Assembly: GCA_035490315.1 (NCBI GenBank)
Contig: DATHET010000113.1
Location: 1 to 6,187, forward strand
Length of the DNA stretch: 6,187 nucleotides
Direction: 5' to 3'
DNA from: JADJQU01 sp035490315
GTDB lineage: Bacteria > Planctomycetota > UBA1135 > GCA-002686595
Shown: piece by piece, positions 1 to 6,187 of the stretch
Position numbering within the stretch: position 1 is the stretch's first letter
Layout: every line of letters starts with the position of its first letter
Position numbers and translations under genes: made by a program
The notes under the pieces: model-generated
What the model was told of the DNA's origin: nothing
What the model saw: only the letters and a program-made list of their open reading frames with translations
Databases searched by the model: none

Positions 1-884
1 GCATCCGCGGCGCAGAAACCGTGCTTGAGCCAGCTCATCCCGATCTGGCGCAATTGCTTGTAGCCGGCGGGAGTCGTCTGCAGGCGATAGATCTCCTGTC
101 CGATCACCGGGTGCTTGTTGCAGTTCGGGCCGAAGGAGCAGTCGATCCAGATCGCGTCCTGGTCGCCGATGTTGCAGGAGACCGTGGTCATCGAATAGGC
201 GCTGATCCCGCCGACCGTTCCGTTGCGGGTGATCGAGCTGCCGATCGTGCTGACCACGACGTCCGGCCCGATCGCCGCAGCGGGCGGCAGGGGATTGGGG
301 ACGAGGAGCGTGGCCGGCGTGACGAAGGGTGTGGCGAGCAGCACCATGTTGCCGATCACGTGCTCCGCGGTGGTGCTCACGCCCAGGTCGGCGAGGGCTT
401 CGTTGGAGAGGTCGACTTCACCGACGAAGGCGATCGAGCCGTCCTCGCGCTCGATCATCTGACGCGACGTCGGCGAGATCTCGAAGATCGGCTTGCCCGA
501 CATCTCGCTCGACATCGAGCGCAGCACCCAGTCCTTGCCGACGAACGAAACCTGCATGTCGCCGAGGCCGAAGGAGTTGCCCGCCTCGTCGGCAACCATC
601 ACCTGACCGCCGTCGGTAGGCAGGGCTTGCGAGAACATCGAATGCATGGTCTTGCCTTCGAAGATTCCCTCCGAGAGTCCGCGCAACTGGATCGAGCGCG
701 ACGGAGACTGGGATTGGATCGACCAGCCCGCGGGGAGCTGTTGATCTTCCACCGGGTACAGCATGACTTCACCCGTCAGGGTGTAGCCGCGTACCACGAC
801 TGCGTCCGTGCCGCCGGCGAATGCGAGTGCGGCGGAGGAAAGTACGCAGAGGGAGAATGCGCTTAGAGCGAGAGAGCGACGCAT
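1..884 (-). CDS. Secreted protein of unknown function, C-terminal part off the left edge
   Basis: The minus frame is open from an ATG at 884 to the window edge: 294 codons with no stop. The N-terminus is a classic Sec signal peptide: two Arg at residues 2-3, a hydrophobic core at about 4-21, and signal-peptidase-like A-x-A sites around 19-23 (ALA or AFA before GG). The mature part looks beta-rich. A proline-rich stretch (about 190-203) precedes a block beginning GPDVVV (206-211) and containing VSCNIGD (235-241), HPVIGQ (258-263), YRL (266-268) and IGMSWLKHGF (281-290). From memory, this block resembles a conserved region in large secreted proteins of Planctomycetota and metagenomic bacteria; its function is not known to me. 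Cysteines at 237, 249, 255 and 291 could form disulfides. The only ribosome-site candidate, GAGG about 11 bases before ATG, is weak. It lies 164 bases after the iron-sulfur gene, so it may have its own promoter. Confidence 0.82.
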   Translation of the reverse strand, partial: MRRSLALSAFSLCVLSSAALAFAGGTDAVVVRGYTLTGEVMLYPVEDQQLPAGWSIQSQSPSRSIQLRGLSEGIFEGKTMHSMFSQALPTDGGQVMVADEAGNSFGLGDMQVSFVGKDWVLRSMSSEMSGKPIFEISPTSRQMIEREDGSIAFVGEVDLSNEALADLGVSTTAEHVIGNMVLLATPFVTPATLLVPNPLPPAAAIGPDVVVSTIGSSITRNGTVGGISAYSMTTVSCNIGDQDAIWIDCSFGPNCNKHPVIGQEIYRLQTTPAGYKQLRQIGMSWLKHGFCAAD

Positions 885-891
885 GGAGCTT

Positions 892-914
892 GAGGCCTCG
901 AAAAGGGTTTTCGA
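892..914 (-). repeat. Perfect inverted repeat just upstream of the secreted-protein start
   Basis: Positions 898-914 read TCGAAAA-GGG-TTTTCGA on the plus strand: a 7-bp perfect stem with a 3-base loop, ending 13 bases before the ATG at 884. Overlapping it is an 8-base palindrome, GAGGCCTC (892-899). The weak ribosome-site candidate GAGG (899-896 on the minus strand) straddles the foot of the stem. This could be a protein-binding operator or an mRNA hairpin affecting translation. The stem is mostly A-T and no T run follows it, so a terminator is less likely. The symmetry is seen directly; any function is inferred. Confidence 0.45.
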
Positions 915-1048
915 ACTAGGCGCGGAGCAGCCGGTTCCAATGGGAAGAGGGCGAATCCTGAGGGGACACGCAATCCGCGAGGACGAGGGTGATTCCACAA
1001 ACTGTAGCCGAAGGGCCCCGGACGGGCGCAAACGAGCGCTGGAACCGC

Positions 1049-2836
1049 TCAGCGAGCCGCCGCGCGATGCCGCCGCGCGCCTTCGAGGTCGCCGCGCGAT
1101 TCACACAGGATGGCCATTTGTTCATGCGCTGCCGCGTGCGCGGGAGCCAGGCGCAGCGTTTCGTTCCAGTGCTGCTCCGCCGCGGCCAGATTGCCTGACT
1201 GGGCCTGGGCGACGCCGATCAGGAAGTGGGTTTCCGGGTCGGCGGGATTGCTTCGCAATGCGTATTCGTATTGTTCAATTCCCTCGCGGAAGCGGCCGCT
1301 CGCGCAATACATGCCGGCCAGATTCTCCCGGGCTTCGATGAAATCGGGTTGCAGGCGGATCGCTATTTCGAACGCCGCGATCGCCGCCGGGAGATTCTCC
1401 TGCTGCGCCGCCAGGACGCCGCGGTCGTAGGAAAGTCGCGCCTCGGCGCGGTCATTTCGGAGCTGGATGGTCTCGCGATCTCCGCGGAATTGCGTCCAGG
1501 TTCCTCCACCCAGGAGTAACGCAAACGGCAAGGCGATGGCGGTGAATCCCCAACCCGCGCGCGTCAAGCGGCGCTCTCGCAGCAACTCGAAGGACTGCAT
1601 CGACACGCTCGCGCCTCGGATGAGTCGCGCCACGACCCACGCGAACCAGGCCGCGAGCCCGGCGAGCCCGACCGCGAGCAGGAGCGGCACGCCCTCCTTC
1701 ACTCCAGGGATCATCGCCAGTCCGCGGAAGGCGTAAAGCCCGAGCAGGAACGCTGCGGCGAGCAGGGCTTCCTCGCCAAGAGTGGGGCCAGCAGGGCGTT
1801 GCGCTTTTCCGGCGAACAGGAATGCGACGACCAGCGCGATCGGAGCGAGGACCAGGGCGAAGCCGAACTCGAGCTCACGTCCATGGAAGAGCAGCAGCGT
1901 GAAAGCCGCCCACATGAAAGCGCCGAGCAGCAGCGTGCGCGCCAGCTTCGAGCTCGCGACCTTGGGCTGCTTGTCGGGCTGAACGCGCTTCGTCACCAGT
2001 GCCGGCGCCCCCCAGCCCAGGTACAGAGCGTCCTTCGGGCACACGCTGGCGCAATCCATGCACTTCATGCAGCCGGGATCGACGACGGTCTTCCAGTCGC
2101 GCACCTCCTGGTGCACGCGCACGTTCGAGGTGCACACGCTCGTGCAATGCCCGCAACCGTCGCAGGCGTCGGTGACGCGGATGCGCAGCGGCGCGAATTG
2201 ATCGGCGATGCCGAAGATCGCGCCGTACGGACAGCCGTAGGTGCAGAACCCCTTCGCTCCGAGGAAGTAGACCAGAGCCCCGCCGCAGACCGCGAAGGTA
2301 GCGAGGGCCATCGGCCAACCTGGAAACGTCGCCCAGAACAGATTGGTCGAGAGCTTGACCTCGGTCGCCGTGACGTCGATGCCGTGGATCCATCGGTAGA
2401 GGAACGGAGCGATGAACATGTACACGAACACGATCCATGGCACTGCGCCGAGCAGACCGAGACGCGCGGGACGCGGCTTGATGCCGAGCTTGATCAGGAT
2501 CCAACGGCAGCCGTCCTGCAGCGCGACGATGTGGCAGGCCCATCCGCAGAAAAAACGGCCGAACATGAAGGTCGAAAGGATCGTCAGCGCGAAAAAAATC
2601 GCTCCCGCGTTGATCAGGCCGCGCTTGGAGAACTCCATCGACTCCGACGGCTCGAGCGGCGACATCGTCGAGCCCTTGCTCCACCAATGGGCGATGTGCA
2701 GGGCGATCGCGACGTGGACCAGGAGCAGCACGGCGGCGCGCCAGGGACCGACCCGCGAGCGTCGCGGCTCGACTGCGCTCTTCGGATCATCGGGCTCGAC
2801 GGCTCGAGCGGACTTCGTTCCGCAGTCTTTGGACAC
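1049..2836 (-). CDS. NapH/NosR-type membrane polyferredoxin fused to C-terminal TPR repeats
   Basis: The product has 595 residues and a GTG start. It probably carries electrons at the cytoplasmic membrane for a periplasmic redox enzyme or its maturation. Predicted membrane spans lie at about 32-50, 73-92, 130-148, 175-193, 300-317, 323-342, 355-372, 383-402 and 427-446. After span 2 comes CGWACH (C97, C101), and after span 4 CTYGCP (C198, C202), the paired Cys motifs of the NapH/NosR/CcoG group. Two ferredoxin 4Fe-4S motifs follow: C225-C228-C231-C235 and C256-C259-C262-C266-P. Residues about 465-595 form four TPR-like helical repeats. NapH proteins are usually about half this length, so the five extra spans and the TPR tail are additions. 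GTG at 2836 is the first start codon after the preceding stop in this frame, and the next Met (residue 58) would lose span 1; no clear ribosome site precedes it. It follows the ABC genes by 66 bases, probably as part of the same operon. The exact partner is unknown. Confidence 0.9.
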   Translation of the reverse strand: MSKDCGTKSARAVEPDDPKSAVEPRRSRVGPWRAAVLLLVHVAIALHIAHWWSKGSTMSPLEPSESMEFSKRGLINAGAIFFALTILSTFMFGRFFCGWACHIVALQDGCRWILIKLGIKPRPARLGLLGAVPWIVFVYMFIAPFLYRWIHGIDVTATEVKLSTNLFWATFPGWPMALATFAVCGGALVYFLGAKGFCTYGCPYGAIFGIADQFAPLRIRVTDACDGCGHCTSVCTSNVRVHQEVRDWKTVVDPGCMKCMDCASVCPKDALYLGWGAPALVTKRVQPDKQPKVASSKLARTLLLGAFMWAAFTLLLFHGRELEFGFALVLAPIALVVAFLFAGKAQRPAGPTLGEEALLAAAFLLGLYAFRGLAMIPGVKEGVPLLLAVGLAGLAAWFAWVVARLIRGASVSMQSFELLRERRLTRAGWGFTAIALPFALLLGGGTWTQFRGDRETIQLRNDRAEARLSYDRGVLAAQQENLPAAIAAFEIAIRLQPDFIEARENLAGMYCASGRFREGIEQYEYALRSNPADPETHFLIGVAQAQSGNLAAAEQHWNETLRLAPAHAAAHEQMAILCESRGDLEGARRHRAAAR

Positions 2837-2902
2837 ACTCGGATTCTGTGCCGCGCCCCGCTCGCGCGCAACGCCGGCGCGGATGACGTTCCGGATTCGC
2901 GC

Positions 2903-3682
2903 TCAGGATGTGAGCACGAATTCGCGTTTCGTGATGCGCCATGCGCCGAAAGCCAGCGCGACGGCGAGCACCATCCCGAGCGTGATCAACACACCGGCCA
3001 CGGCTTCGGGCTTGTCGAGCTCGAGCCCGTCGACTTTCCAAGCCCTGCCTCCGCGCTCGAGCATCCAGCTGCGCAGGTAGTACTGGATGGTCAGCGACTG
3101 GTTCCCGCCGGGAAGATTCGCGAGGAAGCCTTCGACCGCGAAGGTGTAGCCGAGTCCGACCAGGATCGGGCTCTTGAACAGGATTCCGGCGACGGCGAAC
3201 AGCGCCGAGTACACGGTCGCTCCCATGAGCACGGCTTCGAAGAGGGCGCGCACGAGCGCGGCGTCGAGCGGATCGCTGGCGACCTTCGACGTGCTTGCCG
3301 CGAGGAGCAGCAAGGCCGTGGCGGCGGCGAGGATCGTTCCCAGGAACATGACCGTCGCGAGCCAGCGTCCGAACAAGAGCGAAGCGCGCGGAATCGGGCG
3401 TGAGAACAGATACGTGATCGTGCGATCCTCGATTTCCTCCGACACCACCGCCGAGCCCGCGATCAAGGCCAGGAGCGGAACGACGATCTGCAGCAGCATG
3501 ATTCCGCCGAGGTAGACCACGATCTCCACCGCATCGATGCGCCTGGAAAAATGCGCGATCGCGGCCGCGACCAGCGCCGGCAGCAGTGCGAGCGCGATGC
3601 AGACGAGGGCGCGGCGACTGACGAAGATCCGTCCGACATGCGTCGTGAACAACAGGAATGTCGTGCGCGCGAAGAGTGCCAT
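2903..3682 (-). CDS. ABC-2 type transporter permease (second of the pair, NosY-like)
   Basis: The 259-residue integral membrane protein probably forms the channel driven by the ATPase encoded just upstream. Six hydrophobic spans lie at about 24-42, 57-80, 108-128, 145-167, 172-190 and 228-247. Between spans 2 and 3 is the loop typical of this family: SEEIEDRT (81-88), then LFSRPIPR (92-99). It matches the equivalent loop of the neighbouring permease (AEDKR, YFARPLTR), so the two are paralogues. A larger loop at about 191-227 probably faces the periplasm. I chose ATG at 3682, two bases after the TGA of the ATPase gene; a TTG at 3688 overlapping that stop would add two residues. No good ribosome site precedes either, which fits translational coupling. 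The substrate cannot be read from the sequence. NosY-like maturation permeases and general ABC-2 exporters are both possible. Confidence 0.88.
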   Translation of the reverse strand: MALFARTTFLLFTTHVGRIFVSRRALVCIALALLPALVAAAIAHFSRRIDAVEIVVYLGGIMLLQIVVPLLALIAGSAVVSEEIEDRTITYLFSRPIPRASLLFGRWLATVMFLGTILAAATALLLLAASTSKVASDPLDAALVRALFEAVLMGATVYSALFAVAGILFKSPILVGLGYTFAVEGFLANLPGGNQSLTIQYYLRSWMLERGGRAWKVDGLELDKPEAVAGVLITLGMVLAVALAFGAWRITKREFVLTS

Positions 3683-3684
3683 GG

Positions 3685-4608
3685 TCAACCGATCAGATAA
3701 TCGAACACCGCCTCCAGGCCGGCGTCGGTGGACTCGAAGCTCTCGATGCCCGCGCGCTCCGCGAGCGCGATCTCGGGCAGGTGCGTGAAAAACGACTCGA
3801 CGTCGCGAGTCTCCAGGCTGAGCGAGAGCCCGTCCGGCGCGACCGCCACCGAGGAAACCTCGGGCAATGCGAGCAGCGCCCGCGCCAGGCGCCGCGATTC
3901 GCGCGCGCGCATCTCGACCTTGCGCGGATGCCGCGAAAGCAGAGCGCGCACCTCGTGCACCTTCCCCTGCGCGAGCAGCCTTCCGCGGTGCAGGAGCAGG
4001 ATCTCCTCGGTCAAGCTCTCGACCTCATGGAGCACGTGGCTCGAGATCAAGACGTGCACGCCCGCGCGTCCCAGCTCGCCGAACAAGGCGATCATGTCGC
4101 GCCGCGCGACGGGATCCAGACCGGTCAGCGGCTCGTCGACGACCAGGAACTTCGGATCGTGGGCGATCGCCTGGGCGATCTTGACCCGCTGCCGCATGCC
4201 CTTCGAGTACTCGCGCGTGCGCCGATGCATCGAGTCGGTGAGCTTGACGCGCTCCAGCGCGCTCGCCGCACGCCTGCGCGACTCCACCGCCGAAAAGCCG
4301 TGCAGACGCGTGAGGAAAGAGACGAGGTCCAAGGCGCTCATGTCGCCGTACAGCGCGTCCTGCTGTGGACAGAAACCGAGCTGGCGGAAGTACTCGCGGT
4401 TCGCAAAGGGTTGATGCCCGAGCACCTCGATCGTCCCGCGCGAAGGCCGGATCTCACCCGCGATCAACTTGAGCATCGTCGACTTGCCCGCGCCATTGGG
4501 CCCGAGCAATCCAAACACGCCGCCAGGAACGCTGACCGACAGATCGTTCAAGCCGACCACCGGCCCGTACCACCGGCCGAGCTCGTGCGCGACGAACACC
4601 GCGCTCAC
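3685..4608 (-). CDS. ABC transporter ATP-binding protein (second of the pair, NosF-like)
   Basis: This complete 307-residue cytoplasmic ATPase would power an ABC-2 permease. Visible motifs are Walker A GPNGAGKST (36-44), a Q-loop at Q82/Q83, signature YSKGMRQR (134-141) in place of LSGGQ, Walker B FLVVDEP (154-160), D-loop GLDP (163-166) and H-loop His191. The YSxGMxQR signature is common in the exporter group that includes NosF and drug or ABCA-like ATPases. Residues about 228-307 look like the small C-terminal domain often found there. The GTG start at 4608 overlaps the upstream permease stop (GTGA) and is preceded by GGAGG with 7-base spacing. The same frame continues upstream without a stop, but that extension lies antisense-free yet out of frame across the permease gene and is not protein-like. 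Motifs leave little doubt about the family. The link to nitrous oxide reductase maturation is contextual only. Confidence 0.93.
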   Translation of the reverse strand: MSAVFVAHELGRWYGPVVGLNDLSVSVPGGVFGLLGPNGAGKSTMLKLIAGEIRPSRGTIEVLGHQPFANREYFRQLGFCPQQDALYGDMSALDLVSFLTRLHGFSAVESRRRAASALERVKLTDSMHRRTREYSKGMRQRVKIAQAIAHDPKFLVVDEPLTGLDPVARRDMIALFGELGRAGVHVLISSHVLHEVESLTEEILLLHRGRLLAQGKVHEVRALLSRHPRKVEMRARESRRLARALLALPEVSSVAVAPDGLSLSLETRDVESFFTHLPEIALAERAGIESFESTDAGLEAVFDYLIG

Positions 4609-5516
4609 GCGACCGCCTCCAGCCGCCGCACGCGCAAGACGAGCAGGATCCAGGCGACGACCACGACCACGGCGAGCACCGCGTAAGCCAGCTCCACCCC
4701 GAAGTTCATGTGGCTCGCCGGGATGTCGAACATCGACGTGGCGACCTTCGTGAAATTGCCGGGCAGGCTGAGCACCTGGAAGCGCGGCTCGTGCTCCAGA
4801 CGCGCAAGCACCGCCGCGATCGGTGCGGGCAGCATGAAGACCGCGAAGGTCGCGACCAACGCGAAGCTCTTGCGCGACGCGAGGCTCGAGATCGCGAGGA
4901 TCACGCTCGAGCACACGATGATCCAGATCGCTCCGAAGGCCAGCATCTTCGGAACCACGTCGCCTTCTTTGGTGAGGAACGACCAGTTCGGAGAAGCGAA
5001 GGCCGCGACCGTGCAGATCACAAGGCCCGGCAGGATCACCGCGAGCGAGCCGAAGAAAGCGAGCGTCAGGAACTTGGCCAGCAGATAATCCAGACGCGTC
5101 AGCGGTCGCGCGAAATACAACAGATGCGCTCCCACACGCTTGTCCTCCGCGATCAATCCCGAGCCGAACCAGGCCAGGATCAGGAACGCGAAGCTCGTCA
5201 TCGCGATGTGGAACCCGAAGATCTGCATCTTGACCTGCAGCAACCTGTCGGCCATTCCCGCCACCATCGCCATGCCCGGATTGGCCCCTCCGCCGAGAAC
5301 GCTGGGCGTCTGGCCGCTGTCGAACGAGAAGCGTAGATACACGACGAAGGAAAAAATCACGGTCGCGATCACCGGCGGCGCGTAGAGGATGACCAGCGGC
5401 AGCCTGCGCTTCGTCGCCGTACGGATCGCCGCGTGAGCGAGCGGCAAAAAGCGCAGCGACGCCGGACGCAATTCGCCCTGGAATTTCCGATAGATTTCGG
5501 TGTTCGTGGTGGCCAT
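4605..5516 (-). CDS. ABC-2 type transporter permease (first of the pair, NosY-like)
   Basis: The 303-residue membrane protein has about six spans, at roughly 40-60, 102-122, 150-172, 190-213, 217-236 and 275-295. The N-terminal 39 residues are hydrophilic and basic, as expected for a cytoplasmic start. The loop after span 2 carries LIAEDKR (121-127) and YFARPLTR (134-141), the coupling region of ABC-2 permeases that touches the ATPase. Two longer loops (about 61-99, Gly-rich, and 237-274) probably face outward. The ATG at 5516 shares one base with the stop of the upstream ATPase (TGATG), and the 3' end overlaps the next ATPase by four bases, so it is translated in concert with both. It is paralogous to the permease at 2903-3682 but longer. 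The two could form a heterodimer or two separate exporters; substrate unknown. Confidence 0.9.
   Translation of the reverse strand: MATTNTEIYRKFQGELRPASLRFLPLAHAAIRTATKRRLPLVILYAPPVIATVIFSFVVYLRFSFDSGQTPSVLGGGANPGMAMVAGMADRLLQVKMQIFGFHIAMTSFAFLILAWFGSGLIAEDKRVGAHLLYFARPLTRLDYLLAKFLTLAFFGSLAVILPGLVICTVAAFASPNWSFLTKEGDVVPKMLAFGAIWIIVCSSVILAISSLASRKSFALVATFAVFMLPAPIAAVLARLEHEPRFQVLSLPGNFTKVATSMFDIPASHMNFGVELAYAVLAVVVVVAWILLVLRVRRLEAVA
4616..4620 (-). promoter_or_regulatory. Strong Shine-Dalgarno site fixing the GTG start of the second ATPase
   Basis: The minus strand reads GGAGG, then seven bases, then GTG at 4608. It lies inside the last codons of the upstream permease gene. It decides the start of the ATPase at 4608, which also puts Walker A at the usual distance from the N-terminus. 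It is the only clear ribosome site in the cluster; the other internal starts seem to rely on overlap with the preceding stop. Confidence 0.75.
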
Positions 5517-6187
5517 CAGGCAGTCTCGTCGCGCGTGAGTCCGGCCATGAACACTTCCTCGAGCGAGGAACGCACCTCGCCGATGCTGACCAGGCGCGCC
5601 TGGGCTCGCGCCGCGATTCCGAAGAGCAGGTCAGCATCGGTCACGCCCTCCGCGAGGCGCACGATCACCACGTGGTCCTCGCGCAGCGGATCGACGGCGT
5701 GGCCCGCGAGCTCGAGCTCGGCACGCAATCGCGCTTCGTCGCCCGAGACCTCGAGCCGCACGCGCCGACCCTCGGCTCGCGTGAGCTCCGCGATGGACCC
5801 TGAAAGGATCACCGAGCCGCGCTGCAGCACGACCACGTCGCGGCAAGTCCGCTCGACGTCGGGCAGCAGGTGAGAGCAGAGCAGCAGATTCTTCCCCTGG
5901 ACCTGTCCGAGGTCCGCGATCAGATCGAGCATGTGCCGCCGACCCTTGGGATCGAGGCCGTTGGTCGGCTCGTCGAGCAGCAAGAGCTTGGGATCGTGCA
6001 CCAGGGCCTGGGCGAGCTTCAACCGCTGCTTCATGCCCGTCGAGTACTCATCGAGCGCCCGATACCGCGCCTCCTCGATCCCGACGTAGTCGAGCACTTC
6101 GTGAGCGCGCGTCATCGCATCCGCCGCGCTCATCCCGGAGAGCCGCCCGAGTGTGCCGACGATCTCGACGCCGGTCATGCCGGGAAT
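5516..6187 (-). CDS. ABC transporter ATP-binding protein, N-terminal part off the right edge (NosF-like)
   Basis: Only the C-terminal 223 residues are in the window; the frame is open to the edge. Alignment by eye with the second ATPase (MSALDLV there, MTGVEIV here) suggests about 85 residues are missing, including Walker A. The ATG at 6178 is therefore internal, not the start. Numbered from that Met, the signature YSTGMKQR is at 45-52, Walker B LLLLDEP at 65-71, GLDP at 74-77 and the H-loop His at 103. The tail from about 138 looks like the small C-terminal domain of exporter ATPases and ends near SSLEEVFMAGL. The gene ends in TGA overlapping the ATG of the first permease, its likely partner. 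The two ATPases share clear similarity around the signature and Walker B, so this is an ATPase/permease pair duplicated in tandem and then diverged. The substrate is unknown. Confidence 0.92.
   Translation of the reverse strand: MPGMTGVEIVGTLGRLSGMSAADAMTRAHEVLDYVGIEEARYRALDEYSTGMKQRLKLAQALVHDPKLLLLDEPTNGLDPKGRRHMLDLIADLGQVQGKNLLLCSHLLPDVERTCRDVVVLQRGSVILSGSIAELTRAEGRRVRLEVSGDEARLRAELELAGHAVDPLREDHVVIVRLAEGVTDADLLFGIAARAQARLVSIGEVRSSLEEVFMAGLTRDETA

Noticed and set aside
21..866. Long plus-strand open frame of 281 codons
   Set aside because: It lies antisense to the secreted-protein gene. Its composition is dominated by Arg, Asp, Glu, His and Ala with no domain, whereas the minus frame has a signal peptide and recognisable motifs.
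913..940. Promoter-like TTGGAA and TAGTTC hexamers, 16 bases apart, on the minus strand
   Set aside because: The -10 match is poor and the organism's sigma-factor consensus is unknown; such matches are expected by chance.
1037..1054. Small hairpin (CGCTG/CAGCG) at the ferredoxin stop codon
   Set aside because: The stem is only 5 bp with an 8-base loop and no T run follows on the minus strand, so it is not a supportable terminator.
1875..2687. Minus-strand open frame of 270 codons in another frame within the ferredoxin gene
   Set aside because: Arg-rich composition with no motif; it overlaps the Cys motifs and membrane spans encoded in the main frame.
1799..3403. Plus-strand open frame of 534 codons
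   Set aside because: It is antisense to two clear genes (ferredoxin and permease) and has the Arg/Glu/His/Gln-rich, domain-free composition of a shadow frame in G+C-rich DNA.
3683..3688. TTG start for the second permease, overlapping the ATPase stop
   Set aside because: ATG six bases further on is the commoner start and no ribosome site favours TTG; the difference is two residues, so TTG remains possible.
3658..4686. Plus-strand open frame of 342 codons
   Set aside because: Antisense to the second ABC ATPase, whose motifs are unmistakable; no protein family is visible in the plus frame.
4609..5637. Upstream extension of the second ATPase frame to an ATG at 5637
   Set aside because: The extension runs through the first permease gene in a different frame on the same strand and is low-complexity Arg/Gly/Ala-rich. 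GGAGG plus GTG at 4608 gives a normal-length ATPase.

Overview
This is a G+C-rich bacterial window (roughly two thirds G+C by eye). Every supportable gene lies on the minus strand, so transcription runs from right to left. Signal peptides, a periplasm-facing membrane protein and exporter-type ABC genes suggest an envelope with a periplasm. The left-hand secreted protein resembles, from memory, large secreted proteins of Planctomycetota and other environmental phyla. I cannot assign a phylum with confidence.

Layout in transcription order. The 3' two thirds of an ABC ATPase gene enters from the right edge (5516 to the edge). An ABC-2 permease follows (4605-5516), then a second complete ABC ATPase (3685-4608) and a second ABC-2 permease (2903-3682). 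These four genes overlap or nearly touch (TGATG, GTGA, TGA-2 nt-ATG) and form one translationally coupled unit. After 66 bases comes a 595-residue membrane iron-sulfur protein (1049-2836) of the NapH/NosR/CcoG polyferredoxin type, with four TPR-like repeats fused at its C-terminus. After a 164-base gap lies the 5' part of a secreted protein gene (starts at 884, runs off the left edge). That gap holds a perfect 7-bp inverted repeat close to the start codon.

How it may work together. Two ATPase/permease pairs next to a NapH/NosR-like ferredoxin recall the accessory genes of periplasmic respiratory enzymes, above all nitrous oxide reductase (nosDFY plus nosR/nosH). The terminal enzyme, NosD and NosL are not in the window, so this is inference from family and neighbourhood. 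By the positive-inside rule the TPR domain would lie in the periplasm, where it could dock a partner protein. The left-hand secreted gene may be an independent unit. No RNA gene, CRISPR array, insertion sequence or convincing terminator was seen.
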